A stretch of 64,000 nt of DNA, from positions 2,542,001 to 2,606,000 of the forward strand of contig NC_089390.1 of the NCBI RefSeq assembly GCF_003171515.1, in the 5' to 3' direction. The stretch is from Pyrenophora tritici-repentis. Taxonomy: Eukaryota; Ascomycota; Dothideomycetes; Pleosporales; Pleosporaceae. The notes under the pieces are model-generated. The model made no database searches, had not been told where the DNA came from, and worked only from the letters and a program-made list of their open reading frames with translations. The translations under genes and the position numbers were made by a program. Positions 31,146 through 40,737 of the stretch are shown here, piece by piece (the first letter of the stretch is position 1; each line of letters starts with the position of its first letter).

Positions 31146-32131
31146 TACGCACTAGATCCGAGGCTCATTTCAGTGTCAGCGTGCTCAGACGATGACGTGT
31201 TAGGGTCTTGGTCAGCGGTGCTAGGCTGCACGCTTCTAGCAGACATTCGCGCTAGGTTGAGGTCTTGCGTAGTTGCAGCTGTTCTCTTAGACCTCCTAGT
31301 CCCTAGGGTGGTTGCGGGCTCTCTAACAGTGGCCGAGTTTAGGTTATTTACGTCTTGTCGGCTTCTTTTACTCGCGTCCGTAGGTGTTCCCACAGGCTCA
31401 GTAGTATTAGCTATGTCGCCGTCCGTGATTTCAATGGAGGTTTCGACCGTGCTGCCTGTCTGTCTTCCTCTAGCTGGCTGCATTGCCTCAGAAGCACGGT
31501 CACCCGCCTCCCTAATGACTTTTAGTTCCCCCTTTGTGGGTTGGATGAGTCGGCCGTTCACCCTCGTTGGGGCTGCTGGGCACTTGTCGTGGGTTGCTGG
31601 AAATGGGCCGTGGCAGTTGGCGCACTTTGGTGTGTCTTTGCATTGTTCTCCGTGTGGTCCCTGGTGAGTTGCCGTTGTTTTGCTGCATGTCGTGCAGCGG
31701 GCTGGCCTTGTGCAGCGGCTGGTTTTGCAGTACCCTAGGCAGCCTGGGTCGTGCAGCATTGCAGGTGAGTTCTTCTTTATCTCGTGCGCGTAGTCGCCCG
31801 TCCCAAATAGGCGAAACGATCGTACGGGTCTGGTGAAAGATATAATCCAGGTTGTCCTTCCCTCCGTGGGTCCATGTCTGGAGGGCCGGCAGCTCGCCGG
31901 TTCGATCCCTGTCTGGGACAGAGCTTCGCTGACTATATCGTCTATTGTGGTGGGTATACTTTCCCCTGTGATAGTGCGGTATGAGCTTTCTACGCCCTGG
32001 ACTGCATAGTTCACCCATCGTTCAGGTAGTCTTGCGCTCTCGCCCTCTACCGCTCGGATCATAAGTTCGCGATTCTCCTGCCCCATAAGCAGGGCCTTAA
32101 TTTTGTCGTTGCGGGGCGTAATCGCCCAGCC
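31145..32131 (-). CDS. LINE ORF1 (gag-like nucleic-acid-binding protein), 5'-truncated
   Basis: About 328 codons of ORF1 remain, from GWAITPRNDKIKALLM to the TAA at 31147-31145. The middle has the conserved WIISFTRPVRSFRLFGTGDY. Cysteine/histidine clusters CTTCSKTTATHQGPHGEQC and CANCHGPFPATHDKC are zinc knuckles that should bind the element RNA. The open frame continues upstream past the insertion point into transposase sequence, but that part is an accidental out-of-frame fusion and not LINE protein. It has no start codon of its own, so it is probably not translated normally. Confidence 0.88.
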   Translation of the reverse strand, partial: GWAITPRNDKIKALLMGQENRELMIRAVEGESARLPERWVNYAVQGVESSYRTITGESIPTTIDDIVSEALSQTGIEPASCRPSRHGPTEGRTTWIISFTRPVRSFRLFGTGDYAHEIKKNSPAMLHDPGCLGYCKTSRCTRPARCTTCSKTTATHQGPHGEQCKDTPKCANCHGPFPATHDKCPAAPTRVNGRLIQPTKGELKVIREAGDRASEAMQPARGRQTGSTVETSIEITDGDIANTTEPVGTPTDASKRSRQDVNNLNSATVREPATTLGTRRSKRTAATTQDLNLARMSARSVQPSTADQDPNTSSSEHADTEMSLGSSA

Positions 32132-32145
32132 CTGGGGCAGCTGGT
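32132..32145 (-). repeat. LINE target-site duplication, copy 3 (LINE 5' side)
   Basis: Minus-strand ACCAGCTGCCCCAG inside the transposase codons CCA GCT GCC CCA G. It marks the exact 5' boundary of the LINE. Confidence 0.92.
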
Positions 32146-33990
32146 GCAGCCCCTGAGGACTCCTTAGCACCTGTAACAGCAACAACGCGTTTCTGACGCT
32201 TCTGCTTTTGAGTAGAGCTTTGTGAGGCCTTGCGCTTACTGTTTTGGGCTTGTTGAATAGCCTTTTGTGAGTCGCGAGCTGCTTTTTCACGTGCCCGTTC
32301 AGCCATCTTTTCAGCCTTCTCCTTCTCGCGCACCTCCCTGAGTCTCTCCCGCTCCACACGCTTCTCCTGAGCTACTTGAAGTTTGTATAACCTAGCCTGC
32401 TCTTTCAATTCTAATCTACGAGCTTTTTGGAGTTGTGTCTCGTCTTTCTCACGTTCTTCTACTACCCTACGTTCCCGGGCTTGGCGAAGTTTCCTTGGCG
32501 ACCAGAAAACAGCTCCTCCATGATACCCATCCTGATTAGTTTGAAGATCTAAGGGGTAGCTCTTCTTCTTCTGCTTCTTCTTGGTACTCAGAGCCTCCTT
32601 TAGTCCCTTCATCTCATGGCGGAGTAGCTCGTTTTGGGTTGAGATGTGATAGAGTGATCTGTGTAGTTTCTTCACCTCCTTACTTGTTCTATCAGCTGCT
32701 GTTTGATTAACTAGAGCCTTGATTTTACGCCAGTCTGATCCACTAAGTACAGAAGCTGAGCTCTCATCTGAGCTTGATACCTTAGGGGTGTTGCGGTTGA
32801 ATCTTTTAAGTATAGGGGTTGGATCGGGCGGCCAGATCCCTGTGGCCATGAAGGACTTTTGGATAGTGTTTTTCTTAAAGGAGGACACCCAGGCTCTCCA
32901 GAAAAGGGGGAAGAAGTCTCCTTTCTTAACTGATAGAAGCCCCTGGCTGTTGTGAAGGTAGTTAGATAGCTCCTTTAAGTACGCAGTTGAGAGAGGTTTA
33001 AACATTACAACATCTAATGGCTGAAGGGTATAGGTTGAATGGGGGGAAATATAGCCACAAGAATCTTATTTTGATCGCAGGATTCAAGAAACTCCTGAGT
33101 TACATGAGATCCATGGCCATCTAGGAGTAGCAATCGGTAGGAGGAGTAGCTCTTGGATTTGGTGAATCGATCAAACACCTGTTTGAGCCAGGCGACCCCT
33201 ATCTCGTTGTTTGTCCAGCCTGATGGAGATGAAGTAATGAAGGCTGAGTGTTCTCCTTCACTGATATCCTGTACCCAGCTTGATTGAAGCCCCCCCTGAG
33301 GTACTCTGGTAGATAAGGCCTGGGGGGCAGTGCTAATCTATCGGCGCAAATACAAGCTAGGAGGGTTACCCATTCACGCGAGCCATCTTGAAGAGCTGTA
33401 GTAACCTCCTTTTTCTCCCACATTCGTCTGCTGAATATCCTTTTTGATCTACCAGTAACTCCAGCTAGAAAGCCCTTCTCATCCATATTGTAGATATCCC
33501 ATGGCTTGATCTTATATTCCTCTATCTTCTGGTGCAAAAGATCGAAGTATAGGCTATATTTAGCACCTGAATCAGCCTGGTGGCGCTGGCGATCCATGCC
33601 GGATTGCCAACGTGAGATTAGATGGGGGGAGTTTCTGTTAAGAAACGAGGATACCCAGGTATCACTAACCCCTTTTCCAGCCATAGTACTTGCGAAATTC
33701 TTAATCATCTCTCGCGTAGGTGCTATACGACGTGCCTTAAGCCCCTGAATATACTCTACAAGCTCCTTCTCTTGTTGTGGGTGAAGGATTTGATGTGCAA
33801 TTGAGCGGGACTGGCATTTGCCCTGATGTCTTCTAGCCAGCGTTGATCGCTCAACACTGAACTTTTTTGCGACTTCTGAATACGTAAAATGCTCTCCGGG
33901 AGCACGTAGTTCGATTGCATTAATTGCATCCTGGATTGGATCCATATTGGTGGAGTTATGTGGTGTCGAAGGTGGGTTGGGTGTGAAGGT

Positions 33991-34035
33991 GGGGTGTGCA
34001 TTACTCCGATCCGGGCATTGCGTGCACGGACACCT
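33991..34035 (-). repeat. Pogo terminal inverted repeat, right
   Basis: Exact reverse complement of the left repeat, followed by TA at 34036-34037. The transposase start codon lies 46 bases inside this repeat. Confidence 0.97.
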
Positions 34036-34037
34036 TA

Positions 34038-34628
34038 ACTACATGTGTGAGGTGTCTAAGCCACGCGACGAAGTATTTGGGGGCTAAAATACAAACTTGT
34101 TTATGTACATCAGCGGCACGGCACTAGACGAAACATTTGTGCAGAATGCTGGGACCATAGAAGTACGGAAGTTGAAGATATGGGAAACACGATGTAGCTG
34201 CTGCGGACGTCGCTCGAGGCGAATGATGAAGAGCAGACGTCATACTTCGGCCGCGGTTGGCAGGCACTACCGACTGTCAGCCCGCGGACGACAGAAAGCC
34301 ATCATATCTTGAATGTAGAAAAGGTACCTGTAGATCCTGCGTACTGTCACCGCATTTGAGGTATGTGTGGTTTGTAAGACGAGGTGAGGTTTGAGGAGCA
34401 GTCCGCGGGCGAGAGTCCCAAGGCCGACTAGCTTCAGGGCATCCGTTACTTCACAGCACTAGATGAAAAATAAACGAAGATAACAATAATGCACCCAACG
34501 GTGATAATAGCGCAAACAGTGGAGACAGTACATGGAAGGGCGTGATGCGAGTATATTTCAACGCCCTCATCTTCTGGCCCATCTCAATCTTAGTCTTAAT
34601 CCTAGCCATCTACCAACACAAAGCAACA
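34038..34628. other. Stretch between transposon and GST-like gene
   Basis: About 590 bases without a clear gene. In frame with the GST-like start codon there is an upstream extension from 34545 encoding a hydrophobic stretch (FWPISILVLILAIY) that could be a membrane anchor if translation began there. Confidence 0.5.
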
Positions 34629-35465
34629 ATGGCGTCTTCACAGGTTGTGCTATACGATCTACCTAGCAAGCAAGGGACCGCTTGGTCGCTGAACCCATGG
34701 AAGAGTACATATTCTATCTCCGGAACCAAACCCCTCGAGCCACATCTAACACTACCGTAGCCCGCATGATCCTCAACTACAAAAAGATTCCCTACACCAC
34801 GGAATGGGTAGAATACCCGGACCTCGCCCCCAAATTCAAAGCCCTATCCATCCCGCCCAACCCCAAAGACGCCCCAGGTTACTTTGCAGACTATAGCAGC
34901 CCCGCCATCAGATACGCAGATGGAACCTACCAAATGGACTCCTGGCCCATTGCCCATTCGCTCGAGTAGCAGTACCCAAAGCCCTCTCTTTACCTCGATC
35001 AACCCATCGTCATAAAGATTCGTGACCATGTTGTGCAGATTATGGGTCCGATCATGGCCTTGGTGATTCCCAGGGTGGTGTTACTACTGAATGAACGAAG
35101 TGCGGAGTACTTTTATGAGACCAGAGAGAAGATGTTTGGTAAACCACTGGAGCAGGTGGAGAAGGATGCTGATGTGGATGACTGTTGGGAGAAGGTAAAG
35201 GGGCCAGTGCTGGAGGTGGGGAACTTGCTGAGACAGCATGGAGGCCCGTTCTTTCTGGGCGAGACTGGTAAGTCTCACTTGTGAGGTAAAAATGTGTGGT
35301 GTACTAACCTAATGGACAGCTTCCTACGCCGACTTCATCCTGGTTTCAATGCAACACTGTGTTAAGCGTGCGAATGAGGATGTGTACGAGAAGCTCATGG
35401 CGCTGGATTATGCGCTGCCCCAAGTTTACCAAGCAAGCAAGCAATGGCTGGAGAAGGAGAACTAG
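34629..35465 (+). pseudogene. Glutathione S-transferase-like gene with in-frame TAG
   Basis: Exons 34629-34704, 34761-35267 and 35320-35465 join in frame to 243 codons. The N-terminal thioredoxin-like half reads MASSQVVLYDLPSKQG, then NYKKIPYTTEWVEYPD and YQMDSWPIAHSLE. Codon 95 (34967-34969) is TAG, after which the family sequence continues in the same frame as QYPKPSLYLDQPIV, and the C-terminal helical domain reads to VYQASKQWLEKEN. Neither flanking splice site removes the stop. The product would be a 94-residue fragment without the C-terminal domain. The lesion could be strain-specific. The gene converges on the methyltransferase, with 53 bases between stop codons. Confidence 0.8.
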
Positions 35466-35518
35466 AGAGCGCCACTATTCTCAAGTCCCGCTCGATCTTT
35501 TGATGTAATGCATTCAAA

Positions 35519-36385
35519 CTATATATGCTCCCCACGAACAAACAAAGGAACATCAGTCCTTTCCAACACATACACAAAATTGCATACCTTTGGTCTATGC
35601 GCCACTTTATCCTCTTTCTTCTCATTACGCACTTGCCACTCTGTATCATCAACCTCACGTCTCTCTACAACACGCCACAACTGATTAGGGTATGGAAACG
35701 GTAGACATTGAGGTATCCATTCTGACGTTGCAGAATCAAGGAAATCAAAGCGTTCGCTGGAGTAGGATAATGCTATCCAGTGCGCGCCTGGCCTCGCTAC
35801 AAGTGCCAAATTTACAGCCATGACTATTACTGGGTGTAGAGGCACTGTTGATGCGGTGGGCTCCAGGTTCAAAGGTTCGTAGGAACGCACGGCTACCGGG
35901 TATGGCAGCGGGGCATGCACATCATCTCCGCAAGCAATTGAGTCGGACGTCGATTTGTCCAGTATGACAAAGTAAGCAGCACGCTTACATCTGTGCAGCA
36001 TGGACTTGTAGTCAAGTAGATCCACGGCATCCCAGCGCATATATGCGATACCATTCTCTCTAGGGTCCCTTTTGTACTGATCTTGGTTCTTATAGATGTC
36101 GTGTTCACGCTTCCTTCCCAGTTCAATAGCAACGACCGAGTAGTCCAGGTTATGTATTTGCTCCGGGTCATCTACATGTGAACGTAAATGGTAGGACAAC
36201 AACGATGTGCCGCAACCTATGTGTAGCAGCTCCGGCTTTTCATCGCTTGCTTTACTCAAAGCAGATATTATGTAGGGATCTAGTATGGTGGGCGACTCGA
36301 GCCATTCGAAAGGTTCGTCGTTTGAAGTGAAGCGCTCATTCCAGTAGGCTTGCGATCCGAAGGCAGGCGGTGAGTTTTTGGGCAT
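35519..36385 (-). CDS. SAM-dependent methyltransferase (METTL13/EEF1A-KMT-like type)
   Basis: Single-exon 288-residue protein. The N-terminus FGSQAYWNERFTSNDEPFEWL is the pattern that precedes the Rossmann fold in METTL13-like and related lysine methyltransferases. Motif I is LLHIGCGTSLLSYHL (about 53-67), and an acidic residue follows in DYSVVAIELG. Motif IV region reads YFVILDKSTSDSIACGDD. It ends with a C-terminal beta strand VCNFVYVLERTDV. The substrate cannot be told; protein lysine methylation is inferred from the family. It shares a 278-bp divergent promoter with the mitochondrial membrane-protein gene. No lesion is seen although its neighbours are damaged. Confidence 0.85.
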   Translation of the reverse strand: MPKNSPPAFGSQAYWNERFTSNDEPFEWLESPTILDPYIISALSKASDEKPELLHIGCGTSLLSYHLRSHVDDPEQIHNLDYSVVAIELGRKREHDIYKNQDQYKRDPRENGIAYMRWDAVDLLDYKSMLHRCKRAAYFVILDKSTSDSIACGDDVHAPLPYPVAVRSYEPLNLEPTASTVPLHPVIVMAVNLALVARPGAHWIALSYSSERFDFLDSATSEWIPQCLPFPYPNQLWRVVERREVDDTEWQVRNEKKEDKVAHRPKVCNFVYVLERTDVPLFVRGEHI

Positions 36386-36663
36386 TGCAATCTGGATGAT
36401 TGGCGTTAGAACTAGGTTGGGATTAGTTGTAATGTTTTCACTTCACTAACAGGCTGGGGCGGTTTAAGTAGAAGAGGGTTTATGAGTACGCTTAAAGGTT
36501 GTCTGTATACGCAAATTGCCCGATGGGTGATGTTTATAGAAGACGAGAGAATCATCGAACCCATCGTGATGCGCCGGCCCGAGCTTTCTCCGCGATCCGA
36601 AGATCTTCAACGCTTCACAGTTTGCGGACTCCCGAGAATGGCCATCACACACGACTCACAGCC

Positions 36664-37474
36664 ATGGCCGCCCTCCAATCAATACCACGCTTCCTCCTAC
36701 CACGAAGGCCTCACCTGATACGACCGCAACCCCGCGCATTGCGCCTGCTGCCCTCCCCCACCAGCCTCCGTCATGCCTCCGTCTCCGCCAAAGGTCTTTC
36801 GGAAGAGTTCAAAAGACGCCGAGAAGCACAGCAAAGTAAGGGAACACCCGTAATTCCGCAGCCCGATAAATACCGGCCGCCATCGCACGGCAAAAAGCCC
36901 CCGAATCGCAATCTGGAGAACAAGATCTATGGCCCGCCATTATCGGAAGAGGATAAGAAGCGCATGGCGACGAAAAAGTACCCGAATATGATGAGTCCAG
37001 AGGGCACATTCTCCCATTGGTTCCTGCATAACAAGGCTATTCACTTGTGGATCACAATGGTATGATGTCTCCTTCCCCCAATATACACGTCCCAAAAGCC
37101 CTCAAGACTAACCCCGCTTACCATAGGGTATCCTCGTCTCACTCGCAGTAACCGCTTGGTACCTAGACTTCATCCATAAAACCATTTATGCCCACCTCCT
37201 TCCCTCACGCAAAGATTTCCTGCACCACCCCTTCCAGTCTACATCGCGATTCATCGAAATCTACAAGATGCACATGGCGCAGACGTCGCAGGAGTATCAG
37301 CAGCAGCGGCTGAAGAAGGCCGAGGAGGTGGAGAAGAGGAAACAGTATAGGCTTATGAGGCAGAGGGAGGCAGAAGAGAGGGGAGAGGAATATGTTGAGG
37401 ATCCGAGGTATTACGTGGGAGAGGATGGTGTTAGGCGCAGGAGGGTTAAGAGGTGGTTTGGTATTTGGGAGTGA
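36664..37474 (+). CDS. Predicted mitochondrial inner-membrane protein, unknown function
   Basis: Exons 36664-37059 and 37127-37474 join to 247 residues. The N-terminus MAALQSIPRFLLPRRPHLIR is Arg-rich without acids up to about residue 45, a strong mitochondrial presequence. The conserved centre reads NLENKIYGPPLSEEDKKRMA and FSHWFLHNKAIHLWITM. One transmembrane segment (GILVSLAVTAWYLDFIH) begins exactly at the exon junction. The C-terminus is a long charged helix (EYQQQRLKKAEEVEKRKQYR) ending VKRWFGIWE. I do not recognise the family by name; a role in respiratory-chain assembly or membrane organisation would be a guess. Confidence 0.78.
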
Positions 37475-37740
37475 GAAGACTGTTTTGTTTTGCTTTTCAT
37501 GCGTGGGAAGAAGCACCACAAGAAAGAAATTTGTACGAGTGAGGGAAAAGGACAACGACATGCCAATTTGGCGAACATCTACAAGGTCACCACCGCTCTA
37601 TAAAGGGATAATTGTGGCCAAAGAGGCCAGCTGGGTGACGAGGCGACAAGACGTAGTGCATGTGAAGTGTGATAAGGTATGTATATTGAACAGTGTAGAA
37701 TATATATATTGATATCAGCCACTCATTTCTGCTTCCGTTG

Positions 37741-39792
37741 TCAAACAATCGCTCTTCTCTCTTCTTCCTCTCTATACCCAATCCATATATCATCGCTCGG
37801 ACGCATTCCACTCTCCAGCCCATCCATCTTACACATATGTCCCACTTCCTCCGGAACCTCCCCAACCCTTTCCATACCCGTTGCAAAAGCCATCATCAGT
37901 CCCGCCTCAGAATGCCATCCGATATGACAATGGAACGCCGACACCCCCGGGTTATCCGCTACAAAAGATATCAGTAGCCACCCATAGGCTTCCACAGTCG
38001 CCGTATCTCTACGTAATGGATTCTCCAGGCTAAGCCGTGAAGACGACTCAGGTATCTGTTTTTATAAAAGAGACATAGGCGGATACCCATGTCCACTTCC
38101 CAGGATGAAAAACTTGTACCCATGCAAATGCATGGGATGCGCTCCATCATCGAAGTTTTGAATCAAGATCGTAATTGTACGCGTTCCCGTCGTCCTATAT
38201 ACAAGAGCTTGTTCAGGCCTAATACGCTCCTCGTCCACGAAGCCTTCCGTGATATTTTCCTGCATCGCACCAGTGGAGTCCAACATTGTTTGTAATATAG
38301 GCCTCGTAGCATTCCTCCGAAAAGAACTATCATTGAAATACCCCCGACTCAATCTCCAATCGCGACTCTGAAAGCTCGACCGCAAGTAAATCGCATACCG
38401 AGGATCGATTTCCGGCGCTGGAATAGCTGCCACGGGGACCAAAGTTGAAGTGTTGAGATCCTTACACTCCACATCGATGATGTCGGACCAATCTCTGCTT
38501 TCCGGTATATCACCTTCACCACCACCGTCAAAACCCTGCCGATACTCCACCACCCCCCTAACCTCCTCCTGTAACTCAGCCTCCTCATACGCAAAAGAAT
38601 GCGTAAACACCCTCGCCCTCATCCAATACAACACTCTATCCCCCTTTTCAGGCGGCGTCAAAACAACGCTATACCTCTGCGCCGGCGCGATATTTACCCT
38701 ATGAACGCCCACCGGCACCACATCGGTGCCATCAACCTCCACAACCTGCACCTCATGTTCATCAATCTGCAGTGCAAATTCCGCAAACACGCCCACATTG
38801 ATAATGCGCAGACGCGTATTGGACTCTGAATCCAGGGTAAACCGCGCGAGGGAAAGGTGGGAGGAAGAGCAGGAGGCGCGATGGCGGTGGGAAAGAGTAC
38901 TGCAGTTTCGAACATTACGGCCATTTATCAGGGCGGTGGGGGGAACGGGTTCGGCGTTTTCGGTGCCGGGGGAGAGGTAGGTGCGCAGGGGGGAGGATGA
39001 CGGTGTGTAGTAGTGGTCAGATACTAGGAGGACTCTGTCCTGTTTGTATGGCACCTTCTGCAATCTGTCCTCGCCCTCCTTGCTTCGAGCGTGGATTATC
39101 AAAGGTCCGACTAGCCCGTCACTGGCCTGCATCTCTACGTATGAATGGTACCAGTATGTCCCTGTTTGCCCGGATACACTGAATCGATACGTGAATTCTT
39201 GACCCGGGGCGGTTGGACAGTTCGTTACGCCTGTTGTACCGTCCATCCAATTTGAACCATTTTGAAATATGCCGTGCCAGTGGATTGATGTCGCATTGGG
39301 GGAGGCGTTGATGACACGTACGGCTAGGATGTCGTGGGTGTTTAGTTCGAGGAGTGGGCCGGGGAAGGTGCTGTTGATTAGGAGCATAGGGCGTGGGACG
39401 CCATCCGGGGAAAGCTCATGCTGGGCGATGTGGAACTTGTAGGTGCGGGTTGTTGGAGGTGCGGAGGTGGACCAGGTGGGATTGAGGATGTAGTCGGTTT
39501 CTGGACGGATTTTTCCCGGTGAGAGGTGATGGTAGGTTCTAATGGGTAGGAAAATGATGAAAATGAGGGTGAAGAGGAGGAGGAGAAGTGTGGTTATGGT
39601 TGTTCTCAGGGTCCAAGGTCCTGGGCGTTTGTGATGGTGGTGCATTTCCCGATGTTCTGAAAGGCTGTGGGAGATGCTTTGAGTGTGGCTGTTTGTTTCG
39701 TGTAATAAACCGACCTCCTCTTCCATATATTGTTGATGTTGATCGGAGGCGTCTTCCAAATCGAAGCTTTCGTTCCGGTAATTAAGGATCAT
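37741..39792 (-). pseudogene. Membrane-anchored multicopper oxidase (laccase-like) with a lost copper ligand and premature TAA
   Basis: From the ATG at 39792 the frame reads a cytosolic stretch, one transmembrane segment (TTITTLLLLLFTLIFIIFL) and three cupredoxin domains. Copper motif 1 is intact (SIHWHGIF), motif 2 reads YWYHSYVEMQ where the family has HSH, and motif 3 is intact (HPMHLHGYKF). A TAA at 38062-38064 then ends the frame after PPMSLL, although the same frame continues with NPLRRDTATVEAYGW and motif 4, FHCHIGWHSEAGL, to the stop at 37741. No intron of acceptable size removes the stop. The His-to-Tyr change (39139-39141, CAC to TAC) and the stop (CAA to TAA presumed) are both C-to-T before A. 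The product would lack the type-1 copper site. Confidence 0.85.
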
Positions 39793-40737
39793 GCTCGCAA
39801 ATTCCACGATAGAACCAAATGTAGTATCAATGACGGAATCTGTGCGCCTCAGAGTAGAAAAGCCCAATTTGTTCAATGTCAATATCCGTTGGTGTTTGTC
39901 ACAGTGTTGGTAAAATAAATTTATGGAGTTGAACTCTGGTAGCGATATCGTTGTTCGGTTGAGAACCCAGATTGAGATTCAATTGAGCCAAACTGCTTCA
40001 CTCGGGAAGATAATCCAGGATTCACAAGACCGTCCCATGTTCACAGTCCCATATTCACCCGTCCTCTTCATTAATCTCCAAGAATCATATGAAGCGCAAA
40101 GATCTGGTGGCCCACGCGTCAACGCCCGTCGTACCCGCTGCCATGGCGGGCATGACCGGTTCCAGGTCGGCTCCCCCAATTCAATCAAGCCCCGCACGTT
40201 AGATATGTTGCTACGTCAAAGCTTGTCCGCCTTCCGAAAAGATGATATTGCCGTGTCGATCTGCGCATCCCCTTCTTCCACAACTATGCACGAGTACGGC
40301 CAAATTGTGGCAATTGACCGCGTTTGTAGATCTTGGTGAAGTGGCTGGGTTGTTTGTCCTTTACTACATAGACAGTAGCCAGATTCTTTAACATGAACAG
40401 GATACGTGAATGTGGAGATGAGTAGGTTGTGAATTGAGTCGCGGTGGATTTCTTTCACATGCGAGGAAATTTCCTATCTCCGCTACCGTACAGTACCAGG
40501 TGATCAATTCTGGGCGTACCCAACTAAAGAGGTATTGATTGTATATCTCATAGAAAAATCCATTGGGCTTTTCGATATTACTCATTGAATTACAGGAAGA
40601 ATCGCCTGCTTCCTTCCTTAGTTTCTCACTTTACTCATACATATTCGTTTAACAAAAGAGCCCACCTCAATAAAGGGCGACTTACGCAACTATAATAGAC
40701 AGCGAAGGCAACCTTGAGGTCTACATCGTCCGTCATT
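39793..40737. other. Divergent intergenic stretch, laccase-like / phosphatase
   Basis: About 945 bases between two damaged genes that point away from each other. Some frames look long but none has recognisable protein sequence. Confidence 0.5.

Larger units (their letters stand above)
26917..32131 (-). mobile_element. Tad1-like non-LTR retrotransposon (LINE), 5'-truncated in ORF1, ORF2 complete
   Basis: A 5215-bp minus-strand element inserted in the pogo transposase gene. The 5' end starts in ORF1 at GWAITPR, so the promoter and start of ORF1 are missing, as is usual after incomplete reverse transcription. ORF1 and ORF2 overlap in TAATG. The 3' end lacks poly(A) and closes with (ATCAAC)3, a short-repeat tail known from several non-LTR clades. 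Neither frame has stops, and I see no sign of repeat-induced point mutation, so insertion is probably recent. Clade assignment to Tad1 rests on domain order (endonuclease, reverse transcriptase, RNase H, zinc knuckle) and fungal host. Confidence 0.93.
26788..33945 (-). pseudogene. Pogo/Fot1 transposase (DDE), split by LINE and with three homopolymer frame breaks
   Basis: The start at 33945 (MDPIQDAINAIELRAPGEHF) leads a helix-turn-helix region and a CENP-B/Tc5-like DNA-binding region (FASTMAGKGVSDTWVSSFLNR). The DDE catalytic core begins at NMDEKGFLAG (Asp155) and continues with LLLLDGHGSH and PLDVVMFKPL. The C-terminus is basic and coiled. Frame is lost at a six-G plus-strand run 33322-33327, a seven-C run 33290-33296 and a six-G run 33041-33046; the net shift is +1, after which 33005-32132 reads on. 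The LINE splits the gene after AAPAAP. The missing end, QTTRRGRNVNLPDRYK and TAG (26788-26790), is found on the far side of the LINE. Joined length corresponds to about 621 residues. Confidence 0.92.
26636..34035 (-). mobile_element. Pogo/Fot1-type DNA transposon carrying a nested LINE
   Basis: The element is bounded by perfect 45-bp terminal inverted repeats (26636-26680 and 33991-34035) and by TA on both sides (26634-26635, 34036-34037), the Tc1/mariner-pogo target duplication. Without the insertion it would be about 2.1 kb, close to other Fot1-like elements. It encodes one transposase on the minus strand. A LINE with flanking duplicated target sequence (26855-32145) interrupts the transposase gene close to its end, so the LINE arrived later. 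The perfect repeats point to a recent insertion. Confidence 0.95.

Noticed and set aside
32132..32359. Upstream extension of the LINE ORF1 open frame (MWSGRDSGRCARRRRLKRWLN...)
   Set aside because: It reads pogo transposase DNA out of frame; the LINE begins at 32131, immediately after the target duplication.
38034..38064. A tiny intron removing the TAA in the laccase-like gene
   Set aside because: The only GT...AG pair would be 31 nt, too short, and would shift the downstream frame.
39793..39882. N-terminal extension of the laccase-like protein
   Set aside because: It would have to start at TTG; the first ATG is at 39792.
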